Below are positions 33,911 through 41,448 of a stretch of DNA of 64,000 bases, one piece after another; position 1 is the stretch's first letter; every line of letters starts with the position of its first letter. A program made the translations under genes and the position numbers. The stretch is from NCBI GenBank assembly GCA_900545665.1, contig UQZU01000006.1, positions 1-64,000 of the forward strand. Direction: 5' to 3'. Source of the stretch: an uncultured Collinsella sp. (GTDB lineage: Bacteria; Actinomycetota; Coriobacteriia; Coriobacteriales; Coriobacteriaceae). The notes below the pieces were generated by a model, which saw only the letters and a list, made by a program, of their open reading frames with translations, was not told where the DNA came from and searched no databases.

Positions 33911-34128
33911 CCTCGCTATCCAGACGGCGCCATCTGCGCATCGAATCCGCATAGCGTGGACCCAATGTCCGGATAGCGCTCCCGCATTGCTGCAGACAGT
34001 CCTGCGGGTGTTTCCCGCAGGCCCACCAGGCTGTTCGCGCCCGAAAAACCCAGTTCGGCGGGTTTCGCCTCCCCGCAGGGTCAAAGTCTGCCGACTCGCC
34101 CGCGGCTCTTCGTGCCCGCGCCTCTATC
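33911..34128 (-). promoter_or_regulatory. Lysine riboswitch (L-box) upstream of lysA-dapA-dapB-dapH
   Basis: Read on the minus strand, the leader begins GATAGAGGCGCGG and contains GGGGAGGCGAAACCCGCCGA, CTGGG and GGACTGTC elements in the order of the lysC L-box of Bacillus. P1 is closed by GATAG (34128-34124) and CTATC (33976-33972). The P1 3' strand (33978-33967) can instead pair over 12 nt with 33925-33914, directly beside the GAGG ribosome-binding site (33914-33911). This suggests translational control by lysine; which state is ON cannot be decided by eye. The rest of the gap to 34280 holds the divergent promoters. Confidence 0.85.
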
Positions 34129-34280
34129 AAGTGGTAACGACCCTACCACGTTGCACTTTACCAAACAAGAGTATTCGTATATAACGTTTAAAAAATGCAG
34201 GGATATGCTGGAAATAAGGGTGCGGCAATCTTGCGGCACAATAAGATGGCAACTGGCGCGCACCTATGAAAGGAACCTTT

Positions 34281-35468
34281 ATGACTGAGCTCCAAGAACT
34301 CCGTCGCTATCGGCGCGACTTGCACAGGATCCCGGAGCTCGACTTCGATCTTCCACAGACTATCGCCTATATCGAGGGCGTGTTGGCGCCGCTCGCTTGT
34401 GAGGTGACCCATCCGTGTCCGAGCTGCGTCTGTGCCTTCTTCGATGCCGGCGTGGGCGCTACGCATGCTACGGCGATTCGCGCCGATATGGATGCCCTGC
34501 CCATCGCGGAGGCAACGGGCGTTCCCTTTGCCTCGACTCATCCCGGCAAAATGCACGCGTGCGGACACGATGGACACATGGCCATGGCGCTCGCAGTGGC
34601 GACTTTTGTCGACCGAGCGATTCGTGAGCAACCGGGTGCCATCAAGCGCAACGTGCTCTTTGTGTTCCAGCCTGCCGAGGAGACGACCGGCGGCGCCAAG
34701 ACAGTGTGCGAGAGCGGCGTATTCGAGCGCTATGGGGCAGATCGCATCTTCGGCTTCCACGTATGGCCCGATTTGCCCGCCGGTACGTTGGCGAGCTGTT
34801 CCGGTCCGCTGCTGGCGCGCTCAAGCGAGACGCACATTCATATCCATGGCACGAGCATCCATATCGCCAAGACCTACGGCGTTCCCGTAAACGAATCGCA
34901 CGATGCCGCGCTGGCGGCGGCCAAGTTCTTAGTTTCCGAGCGCGAGCTCATGGACGAGTTGGGTGCCGACGAGCCTTGCATTGGTAAGTTCGGCCTGCTG
35001 CAGGCCGGCACCGTCTGCAATGCGGTGGCGGGGGAGGCCCATGTTGCGGGCAGCTTGCGCGTGTTTACGGACGATATGTTCGACCGAGCGCGCGAGGGCG
35101 TGCGCCATGTGCTCGATGAGGCATGCACTGCAACGGGTTGCACGTACGATCTCGACTTTGCCGAGGGCTATCCGCCAGTCGATAACGACCCCGAGCTGTT
35201 TGCCTGCATTGCGCCTGCCTTGTCCGAGCTGCAACTTGTGGACGAGCCGCTGCTGATTGCCGAGGACTTCGCCTTCTATCAGCGCCATCTTCCGGGCGTG
35301 TTCTTCCTACTGGGCACGGGCGTGCCAGAGGGACAAGAAAACCCGAGCGATTCGGATGGCTGCCCCGCCTATGCCACGAGCGCCCTTCACACTGATACCA
35401 TGCTCTTTGACGAGGAAATTCTGCTCAAAGGCCTCGATGTCTACAAACGATTGCTTTTGCTTGGTTAA
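34281..35468 (+). CDS. M20 amidohydrolase, probable N-acetyl-diaminopimelate deacetylase
   Basis: A 395-aa M20D-type metallopeptidase. Metal and catalytic motifs are visible: RADMDALPI, HACGHDGHMAM, FQPAEETTGG and FGFHVWPD. The family includes N-acetyl-LL-DAP deacetylase and indole-acetyl-amino-acid or hippurate hydrolases. Divergence from the dapH-containing operon makes the DAP deacetylase the best inference, because the acetylase pathway needs one. ATG 34281 follows AAAGGAAC; the ATG 15 nt earlier overlaps that site. No lysine riboswitch lies in its own orientation. Confidence 0.82.
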   Translation: MTELQELRRYRRDLHRIPELDFDLPQTIAYIEGVLAPLACEVTHPCPSCVCAFFDAGVGATHATAIRADMDALPIAEATGVPFASTHPGKMHACGHDGHMAMALAVATFVDRAIREQPGAIKRNVLFVFQPAEETTGGAKTVCESGVFERYGADRIFGFHVWPDLPAGTLASCSGPLLARSSETHIHIHGTSIHIAKTYGVPVNESHDAALAAAKFLVSERELMDELGADEPCIGKFGLLQAGTVCNAVAGEAHVAGSLRVFTDDMFDRAREGVRHVLDEACTATGCTYDLDFAEGYPPVDNDPELFACIAPALSELQLVDEPLLIAEDFAFYQRHLPGVFFLLGTGVPEGQENPSDSDGCPAYATSALHTDTMLFDEEILLKGLDVYKRLLLLG

Positions 35469-35511
35469 TCGGCGCGGGTGCATGTTCTCGAAAATACGAA
35501 CAGATGTACGG

Positions 35512-35557
35512 TATAATAGAGATGTAAGTCTATAGAAACGTTTGACGTTATTAACGT
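35512..35557 (+). promoter_or_regulatory. Promoter and operator of higBA
   Basis: A perfect TATAAT at 35512-35517 with TCGAAA 18 nt upstream. The dyad ACGTTA-T-TAACGT at 35545-35557 lies between the promoter and the higB start and is a likely HigA autoregulation site. Confidence 0.6.
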
Positions 35558-35568
35558 AAGGCGATACT

Positions 35569-35850
35569 ATGATTGCATCATATAAAGATGAAGACACTGA
35601 ACGCTTCGCAATGGGTGTGCGGATTAGGAAGTTCATTCCTTTTGAGCGGGTCGCCTTGAGGAAGATTCGCCAACTGCAGATCTGCGCTTCGCTTGATGAT
35701 CTTCGCGTTCCGCCAGGCAATCGTCTTGAAGCGTTGAAGGGCGATCGCGCTGGTCAATATAGCATCCGTGTTAATGAGCGCTATCGGGTCTGTTTTGAGT
35801 GGAGACAGGGGATGGCTTGGAATGTCGAAATCGTCGATTATCACAAGTGA
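35569..35850 (+). CDS. higB: HigB-type RelE-superfamily toxin
   Basis: A 93-aa basic protein with the HigB layout: LRKIRQLQICASLDDLRVPPGNRLEAL, then the core strands GQYSIRVNERYRVCFEW and VEIVDYHK. Such toxins are ribosome-dependent mRNA nucleases. In this family the toxin gene precedes the antitoxin, as here, and the two overlap by 29 nt. Base content is AT-richer than the flanks. Confidence 0.88.
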   Translation: MIASYKDEDTERFAMGVRIRKFIPFERVALRKIRQLQICASLDDLRVPPGNRLEALKGDRAGQYSIRVNERYRVCFEWRQGMAWNVEIVDYHK

Positions 35851-36163
35851 TGAGACCGCGCCCGATTTGCTGTCGCCGGTGACTCCTGGTGAACTTCTCA
35901 AAGAGGAATTTCTTGTTCCTATGGGCATTTCTCAATATCGCCTTGCTAAGGAGACCGGGATTCCGGCACAGCGTATTGGGCAGATTATTTTGGGAAGGCG
36001 TCGTGTTACGGCTGACACCGATCTTCGCCTTTGCCGCTACTTTGGCCTAACGGATGGCTATTGGCTTCGCGCTCAGATGGCGTTTGACCTCGAGGCAGAG
36101 AAGAGGCGCATCGAGCCGGAGCTGGATAAGATCGTTCCCGTTCAGCGGGCCGTTGCGTTGTAG
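35822..36163 (+). CDS. higA: HigA-type XRE antitoxin
   Basis: A 113-aa antitoxin. TPGELLKEEFLVPMGISQYRLAKETGIPAQRIGQIILGRRRVT forms the HigA-type helix-turn-helix, and a dimerisation helix DLEAEKRRIEPELDKI ends the protein. It neutralises HigB and probably represses its promoter at 35545-35557. ATG 35822 lies inside higB and gives the standard length. Confidence 0.88.
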   Translation: MSKSSIITSDETAPDLLSPVTPGELLKEEFLVPMGISQYRLAKETGIPAQRIGQIILGRRRVTADTDLRLCRYFGLTDGYWLRAQMAFDLEAEKRRIEPELDKIVPVQRAVAL

Positions 36164-36192
36164 CGCTCAAAGATATTGAAGTTGGAGTGACG

Positions 36193-36516
36193 ATGGAACG
36201 ACGCCGACAGACTGCCGTGTATAGTCCGGGTGGATGCGGGTGTGGCTTGCTGCTGATTCCGGTCATCGTCGTGAGCGTTGGCTTGATGTTTGTGCTTGCC
36301 GGGCTTGCCGCGGCGGCGCTCGTGCTGCTGATTGTGGCTATTGGCGTGACGATTTGGCTCTGCCGCAATCGCGAGCAACGTCGTGCCGACGGTAAAACCA
36401 ATGTCGGCTGGGCCGTCTTCCTGGTCATTGCGTACCCACTGAGTGTCGGCTACATGGTGTTCTTTGTTCTGCTGATGATCAGTACCTTTACTGGGGAATC
36501 CGTCACGGTGGGTTGA
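36193..36516 (+). CDS. Small two- to three-span membrane protein
   Basis: A 107-aa protein. After a short basic, Gly/Cys-containing N-terminus come a double hydrophobic stretch (GLLLIPVIVVSVGLMFVLAG onward), a basic loop (CRNREQRRADGKTN) and another hydrophobic segment. ATG 36193 has GGAG six nt upstream. I recognise no family. It sits between higA and the lipoprotein gene and could belong to either transcription unit. Confidence 0.6.
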   Translation: MERRRQTAVYSPGGCGCGLLLIPVIVVSVGLMFVLAGLAAAALVLLIVAIGVTIWLCRNREQRRADGKTNVGWAVFLVIAYPLSVGYMVFFVLLMISTFTGESVTVG

Positions 36517-36621
36517 TACACTGCCAGCAGAAGGTCGCGCAAAGTGCGTTTGCTTGGCGTTTGGATAAACGCATTGGCCGTTTACCACAACCTTAGCTCT
36601 CAGCTAATGAATTCAAGTTTA

Positions 36622-36675
36622 ATCCTTCCTACGATGTGCTGTGTGCCGGCGCGGTAGCCGGACCGTAGGAAGGAT
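36622..36675 (+). promoter_or_regulatory. Hairpin sequestering the lipoprotein ribosome-binding site
   Basis: A perfect 12-bp stem: ATCCTTCCTACG (36622-36633) with CGTAGGAAGGAT (36664-36675), containing an inner CCGGC/GCCGG stem. The right arm includes the ribosome-binding site AGGAAGG (36667-36673), so the fold would block translation. No T-run follows, which argues against a terminator. Confidence 0.65.
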
Positions 36676-36677
36676 GC

Positions 36678-37223
36678 ATGATGAATAAGCTCGAAAACGA
36701 AGTGCTGCTGAGCCGTCGCGCTGCACTTGGCGCATTCGCCACCGTCGCCTTGGGGACTGCCGGTCTTCTTGCCGGTTGTGGTAGCGATAAGGCGACCGTC
36801 ACGGAGGATGCCGGCGATGGCGACAAGAAGGAAGAGACGAAAAAGGAAGAGCAGCCTACGACTGACCTGGCTGTTGGCACGACGGTGACCACGACTGCTG
36901 GCCTTTCCGTCGTCGTCGATTCCGTCCAGCCCGGCCTTACAAATTATGACGGTTCGACCATGACGGGCATTCACGTCACGTACGTCAACAATGGCGATGA
37001 GGGTGCAGATTACAATATCTACGACTGGAAGGGCGAGGACGCCAACGGTGCGCAGCAGAACCGGGGTTATTACAGCGAGGGTTCCGATGAGCTGCAGTCT
37101 GGTACCCTTGCCGCCGGTGGCTCCGTGGCGGGCAATATCTACTTTGATGGTGACATCAAGAAGGCTCTCTATTTTGCCAACGTGTTTGATAAGTCTGCCG
37201 CTGCAAGCTGGGTGCTGGCCTAA
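36678..37223 (+). CDS. Tat-type lipoprotein with a DUF4352/DUF5067-like beta domain
   Basis: A 181-aa predicted lipoprotein. Twin Arg in LSRRAALGAF, a hydrophobic stretch and lipobox LLAGC mark the export signal, followed by a Lys/Glu-rich linker (KKEETKKEEQ). The folded domain, AGLSVVVDSVQPGLTNYDG onward, resembles the immunoprotein-like DUF4352/DUF5067 domains of Gram-positive lipoproteins. It lies 39 nt before the HTH gene and may be the extracellular arm of the kinase system downstream (inference). ATG 36681 is an alternative start. Confidence 0.75.
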   Translation: MMNKLENEVLLSRRAALGAFATVALGTAGLLAGCGSDKATVTEDAGDGDKKEETKKEEQPTTDLAVGTTVTTTAGLSVVVDSVQPGLTNYDGSTMTGIHVTYVNNGDEGADYNIYDWKGEDANGAQQNRGYYSEGSDELQSGTLAAGGSVAGNIYFDGDIKKALYFANVFDKSAAASWVLA

Positions 37224-37262
37224 CATGTCGCTACCGTTGCGCCGTATGGGAGGTGAAGCCGC

Positions 37263-37685
37263 ATGCCCGATAAAAAGCTGACGGACGAGTTACTCAATGA
37301 ACTCCTCGACGCGCCAAACATCGATGGCTATATCAAAGAACACGACTTTGCCGCCCCGTCGCTTTCGAACTACCTGAAGCAGCTACTGCGGGAAAAGGGC
37401 TTGGAGCGCTCGCGCGTGGTCCGTATGGCTGATCTCAATGAGACTTTTGGTTATCAGATTTTTACCGGTGCGCGGCATCCGAGCCGCAACAAGGTGCTGC
37501 AGATTGCCTTCGCGATGGCGTTGACGCTCAAGGAGACCAACCGCGCTCTGACAGCTGCCGGGGCAAGCGTCCTCAACTGCAAGGACCGTCGCGATGCAAT
37601 CATTATCTTTTGCATCGACCGTGGCTGTAGCCTCCAAAAGGTCAACGAGGAACTGTATCGCTTTGGCGAGGAGACGGTGAGTTAG
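37263..37685 (+). CDS. XRE-like helix-turn-helix regulator paired with a kinase
   Basis: A 140-aa protein. The N-terminal helices (TDELLNELLDAPNIDGYIKE) precede an HTH-like segment, LSNYLKQLLREKGLERSRVV, followed by GYQIFTGARHPSRNKVLQIAFAM and a C-terminal helical domain. The RHPSRNKVLQIA stretch is typical of XRE domains found beside serine/threonine kinases in Firmicutes and Coriobacteria. ATG 37263 follows GGGAGGTG. The next gene is a Ser/Thr kinase, so this protein is a plausible phosphorylation target. Confidence 0.75.
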   Translation: MPDKKLTDELLNELLDAPNIDGYIKEHDFAAPSLSNYLKQLLREKGLERSRVVRMADLNETFGYQIFTGARHPSRNKVLQIAFAMALTLKETNRALTAAGASVLNCKDRRDAIIIFCIDRGCSLQKVNEELYRFGEETVS

Positions 37686-37734
37686 CGGCCGATGGCTGAG
37701 CCGGCGGTGTCGCCAGAACAACCATGCGAACGAG

Positions 37735-37768
37735 CAGGGTGCGGATACCATGGGGTGTCCGCACCCTG
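37735..37768 (+). promoter_or_regulatory. Perfect hairpin immediately upstream of the kinase start
   Basis: An 11-bp stem (37735-37745 with 37758-37768) ending 4 nt before ATG 37773. There is no T-run and no clear ribosome-binding site, so it may control translation initiation or mark a misplaced start. Confidence 0.5.
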
Positions 37769-37772
37769 CGTT

Positions 37773-39185
37773 ATGATGGACGCCATGGATACTCAGAGCC
37801 CAACATATTCCGATGACGAGCTGACTGCTTCACTTGCCGAGCATCTGGCGTCGCTCGACCGCGATGACAGCTATCGTGTGGAGCGCGTGCTCAAGTGCTC
37901 GGATGTCGAGACGACCGAACTCGTCTATTTTGAGGGCTCTGGCGGCGGGTCTCTCGGTCCCTTTGTCCGCAAGCGTATCGATGCTTCGGTGCAGATTGGC
38001 GGAGCATATGAGCGCCTGTTTGCGGCCCAGCGCGCCGGTCGTCGTTTTGAGCACTTGCCCCGAATCGTCGATTGCCGCCGTGTGGGCGACGAGCTTGACG
38101 TGGTGATGGAGTATGTCGAAGGCGAGACACTCGAGGCCCTGGTGGGACGCTTGGGGGCGACGCCCGATTATGCCCGCGGGCTGTATCCCGTTCTGTGTGA
38201 AGCGGTGGGCGAGCTGCATGCTGGTTTTGCAGCTGCGGGGGAGCCGGGGGTACCGGTAATCCACCGCGACCTTAAACCCTCGAACATCATTGTGTCGGGC
38301 GTGAGGTATGCGGCCGATGCCGGCATGACCTTCTCGTCGCTGGTGATTATTGACCTGGGAATCGCGCGCGTTTGGCGCGATGGCGCCGACGCCGACACCG
38401 TCAAGTTTGGCACGCGTTCCTATGCGCCGCCCGAGCAGTTTGGGTTTGGGCAAACGAGCGTCCGCAGCGATATTTACGCGCTTGGCGCGCTGCTGTTCTT
38501 TTGCCTGACGGGAACTGACCCTAAACCGGGGTGTGACATGCGCGAGCAATGCGAGGCGCATGGCATTCCCGTTCCGCTGGCGGATGTGATTTGCATGGCG
38601 ATGGCGCTCGATCCCGCCAAGCGCTTTGCGAGCGCAAAGGCACTGGGGCATGCTGCGCGTGCGGCATATGAGCTATGTCTCCCTGCGCCGTCACCCGTGA
38701 CCTTTTCTGCTGCCAGCGTGCCCCGGGCCGCGGTGCCACAGGTGCAACGGGTACAGCAGCCGGTTGCCCTCACGCTTCCGTCTTCTGCAAGACGGCGTTC
38801 GATCGTCTCTCCCGTGACATCCAAATGTGCGCGTCTGCTCTCGCGTATCCCCGATCCCGTGGGGCGCATATGGAATGGATGCGTCTATGCGACAACATTG
38901 TTGCTGCTGATGGGCAGCCATTTTGCGGTATTTACGCCGACGGGCGAAAACCGAAGCTATCCAACGTGGTTTTTGGCGCTTGAGTATTTCTTTATGGTCG
39001 ATGGCCTGGTGCTGCTCATTACATTCGGAATGCTCGACCGGCGTAGGCTTCGACGTCGTTTTCCCGTGCTCGATCGGTATCGGGGGAGTGCTTTTGTCGA
39101 ACTGTGGTTCAAGGCGCTCGGGTTTATGTTTGCCGTCATGTGCGTCGTCGTTGTTATCGGCAACGCGACCGGTATCGTCTCCTAG
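37773..39185 (+). CDS. Membrane-anchored Ser/Thr protein kinase
   Basis: About 470 aa. The cytoplasmic kinase domain (residues about 25-310) has HRDLKPSN (His164-Arg-Asp166), the DFG-equivalent DLG at 194-196, the APE-like APPEQ and SDIYALGALLFFCLTG. A Pro-rich linker leads to three transmembrane helices in the last 110 residues (ATTLLLLMGSHFAVF, FFMVDGLVLLITFGML, FMFAVMCVVVVIG). There are no PASTA repeats. The start is uncertain: ATG 37773, 37776 and 37785 are close together and none has a good ribosome-binding site. The HTH gene upstream is a likely partner. Confidence 0.83.
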   Translation: MMDAMDTQSPTYSDDELTASLAEHLASLDRDDSYRVERVLKCSDVETTELVYFEGSGGGSLGPFVRKRIDASVQIGGAYERLFAAQRAGRRFEHLPRIVDCRRVGDELDVVMEYVEGETLEALVGRLGATPDYARGLYPVLCEAVGELHAGFAAAGEPGVPVIHRDLKPSNIIVSGVRYAADAGMTFSSLVIIDLGIARVWRDGADADTVKFGTRSYAPPEQFGFGQTSVRSDIYALGALLFFCLTGTDPKPGCDMREQCEAHGIPVPLADVICMAMALDPAKRFASAKALGHAARAAYELCLPAPSPVTFSAASVPRAAVPQVQRVQQPVALTLPSSARRRSIVSPVTSKCARLLSRIPDPVGRIWNGCVYATTLLLLMGSHFAVFTPTGENRSYPTWFLALEYFFMVDGLVLLITFGMLDRRRLRRRFPVLDRYRGSAFVELWFKALGFMFAVMCVVVVIGNATGIVS

Positions 39186-39193
39186 AGAATCGA

Positions 39194-39219
39194 AAAGGGG
39201 CCCCGTTTGGGGCCCCTTT
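39194..39219. terminator. Bidirectional terminator between kinase and secreted-protein genes
   Basis: A perfect 11-bp stem AAAGGGGCCCC/GGGGCCCCTTT with a GTTT loop, T residues on both strands, at a convergent junction. Confidence 0.88.
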
Positions 39220-39229
39220 GCAGTTGCAC

Positions 39230-40363
39230 TTAAATACGGTTCATTTGATTGGCGACCTTGTTGTACCAGTCCTCCCACGTGGGCGGGCAGTACTTCTTGG
39301 CGGCTGCCGGAGTAAGCGTGGAACCATAGTTGGCGCCCAGGTAGGCAACGTGGGCGGAGACGCCCTCGCTCCAGCTACCGAAGCTACGCCAACCACCGCC
39401 GCGGGCACTCCAGCCCCAGGCGTTATAGGAGCCGGCGCAATAGAGGCCCTTGCTGCTCTCGATGCAAGCGATGGCGGGGGACCAACGGGGATCGACGCCG
39501 GTGTTCCAGGCGGCGACGGCAAAGTTGTAGCCCTGGCCTGCCATAGGGGAGCCGGCAAGGTAGTTGTCGATGCGGCTCGTCCACTCGTTAATGAACGAGT
39601 CGTAATCGGAGTTACCGCTATTCGAGCTGTTCACCGTGGTGTCGATGGTGGTGTTGGCGTTGTTGGCCTGGCTGTTGGAGTTGTTGCCGCTTACACCCTC
39701 GCCCGAGATCTTCTCGGCGGCAGCGGCCTTGTCGGCCTCGAGCTTTGCCAGCTCGGCAGCATTTTCCTGCTCGGCCTTTGCCTGCGCCTCGCTGCGGAGC
39801 TGCTGAGCCTGCGCCAGTGCATCCTCGGCATTCTTTTGCTCGCCCTCGAGCTGAGACTTGGCCTGATCGAGTTCGGTTTTGTTCTGCTCGAGCTCGGTCT
39901 GCATCTTGTTAAGCTCTTCGATCTCGTCGACGCTCGAGCTCGTAATCTGGTTGGTGTATTTGCAGGTGGTGATAAAGTCACCCAAGCTCTGCGTGTTCAC
40001 CAGGAAGCTCACGATGGGGCTGGTGCCCTTCTGGTACTTATACAGATCGCGCATGGCGGAGCTTGCCTTGGCCTGCTGCTCGGGTAGCTCGGCCTCAATC
40101 TTATCGATGTTCGCCTCATTGGAGTCGATCTGCTTTTGCAGATCCTCGAGCTTGGTGCGGGCGTCGTTGTAGGCGCTCGTAGCGTCCTCGATCTTTTTCT
40201 GGGCGGCGGAAAGCTGATCCTGCGTTGCCTGCGAGGCGGCATAGGCCGCGACGGGGGAGAGCATCGGCGTGGCCGTCAGCGCGACGGCGAGCGCGGCGCT
40301 CGTGATGATACGAGCCGGCTTCGACGCGATGAGCGCTGCGGTGCGATGGTTCGAATGCTGCAT
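39230..40363 (-). CDS. Secreted coiled-coil protein with a lysozyme-like C-terminal domain
   Basis: A 377-aa exported protein. A long signal peptide (AALAVALTATPMLSPVAAYAA) is followed by a coiled coil (about residues 45-215, PcsB/CwlO-like, rich in Q, E, K and A), an Asn/Ser-rich linker and a C-terminal domain of about 120 residues. WSPAIACIESSKGLYC is reminiscent of the catalytic Glu region of SLT or lysozyme-like folds. A cell-wall hydrolase activated through its coiled coil is the best guess. ATG 40363 is preceded by AGAGGGAC. Several palindromes lie upstream. Confidence 0.75.
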   Translation of the reverse strand: MQHSNHRTAALIASKPARIITSAALAVALTATPMLSPVAAYAASQATQDQLSAAQKKIEDATSAYNDARTKLEDLQKQIDSNEANIDKIEAELPEQQAKASSAMRDLYKYQKGTSPIVSFLVNTQSLGDFITTCKYTNQITSSSVDEIEELNKMQTELEQNKTELDQAKSQLEGEQKNAEDALAQAQQLRSEAQAKAEQENAAELAKLEADKAAAAEKISGEGVSGNNSNSQANNANTTIDTTVNSSNSGNSDYDSFINEWTSRIDNYLAGSPMAGQGYNFAVAAWNTGVDPRWSPAIACIESSKGLYCAGSYNAWGWSARGGGWRSFGSWSEGVSAHVAYLGANYGSTLTPAAAKKYCPPTWEDWYNKVANQMNRI

Positions 40364-40433
40364 CCAGTCCCTCTGCAATCAATCGTAGGTTATTGGTCGA
40401 GGTGTATTCTACTACTGCTTTCGACCTCAACTT

Positions 40434-40470
40434 GAACCTTAAAGGTTCCAAAGGGTCAAGTTGAACTTGA
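40434..40470. promoter_or_regulatory. Two 15-bp dyads upstream of the secreted-protein gene
   Basis: GAACCTT-A-AAGGTTC (40434-40448) and TCAAGTT-G-AACTTGA (40456-40470) are perfect odd palindromes in the 233-bp gap. Their CCTTAAAGG and CAAGTT composition resembles MerR-family operators. A related imperfect element is at about 40517-40534. Otherwise the gap shows only a small hairpin near 40544-40562. Confidence 0.5.
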
Positions 40471-40596
40471 GGCTTTGGCCTTGACCTGCGGGAATGGTGA
40501 ATTGTTGAGAAACCATAGAGTTCAACTTTAACGTTACGGCACCCTGTTTGTGAGGGTTTTTGGCTGCAAAAGCTACCTCAACGTGGGGTTTTGCAA

Positions 40597-41229
40597 CTAC
40601 AGGGTTCCTTCGCGGCGAGCCCGCTCCACCTCTTTGAGTGCCTCGGCGGGAGTGAAGGAACAGGTGCCGTCGCCGAGCCTGACCACCTGTATGTCGTCAC
40701 CGATATGGACTTCTCCGCCCTGCAGCACGACGCCAAAAATGCCCTCGTGGGGGAAGATACAGTCGCCGGCGAGATAGTAGATGGCACAGCGTGTGTGGCA
40801 GACTTTGCCGATCTGGCTGATTTCGACGAGCACTTCGCTACCGAGCTTGAGCTGCGTGCCCAAGGGGAGTGAGAGCAGGTTGATACCCTGGGTTGTGAAG
40901 TTCTCGCCAAAGTCGCCCTCGTGCACATCGAGCCCGCGCGCCTGCGCCGTCTGGATAGACTCTGCAGCTAAAAAGGAGACCTGACGGTGCCAATGCCCGG
41001 CGTGCGCATCGGAGGCGAGGCCAAACTGCTCGATGACGGTGTCGTGCCCGTCGGCGACGGGTGACTTACGCGTGCCTTTGTGCTCCGACGTGTTGATTGA
41101 GACGATGCGGGCAGGCCCGTTGTAAGCATCGTTTGCGGTGCGTAGGGGAGCTGCCGTCTGGGCACGATCCGCAAGTTCGCGCTTTGCGGCGTCAATGATG
41201 GGGTTGTTGATCGGATGAGCCTGGGGCAC
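40597..41229 (-). CDS. MOSC-domain protein
   Basis: A 210-aa MOSC protein of the YiiM/MocA-like type. The conserved Cys lies in IGKVCHTRCAIYY, and the DAHAGHWHRQVSFLAAESI and GDFGENFTTQGINL motifs are typical. MOSC domains bind molybdenum cofactor or transfer sulfur to it; stand-alone bacterial members often detoxify N-hydroxylated compounds. The next gene begins on the other strand, leaving a divergent promoter region of about 220 bp. Confidence 0.87.
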   Translation of the reverse strand: MPQAHPINNPIIDAAKRELADRAQTAAPLRTANDAYNGPARIVSINTSEHKGTRKSPVADGHDTVIEQFGLASDAHAGHWHRQVSFLAAESIQTAQARGLDVHEGDFGENFTTQGINLLSLPLGTQLKLGSEVLVEISQIGKVCHTRCAIYYLAGDCIFPHEGIFGVVLQGGEVHIGDDIQVVRLGDGTCSFTPAEALKEVERARREGTL

Positions 41230-41448
41230 AGTGTACCTTTCGACGGGGCTGGCAACATGTTGAATCCTACAACAACGGTGGGTTCATTGCCCGTTGTCGT
41301 ACACCGGTGATCGCCGCCTTCGTGCTGGATAATTACGCCGATTGCCATAGATACGGTGGAGCTTTGGGTGCCGGCGGCTCGGCACGCTAGAATAGAACGG
41401 TTGCTCAAAGACCGCCCGTTTTGGGGCAGTTCTAGATAGGAAGTTTCC

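Noticed and set aside
33901..34265. T-box or other tRNA-sensing leader instead of a lysine riboswitch
   Set aside because: The T-box TGGNACC-type antiterminator motif is not present, while the L-box core elements are in the right order.
36622..36675. Terminator of the upstream membrane-protein gene
   Set aside because: No T-tract follows on the plus strand and the arm contains the ribosome-binding site of the next gene, so a translational role is the better reading.
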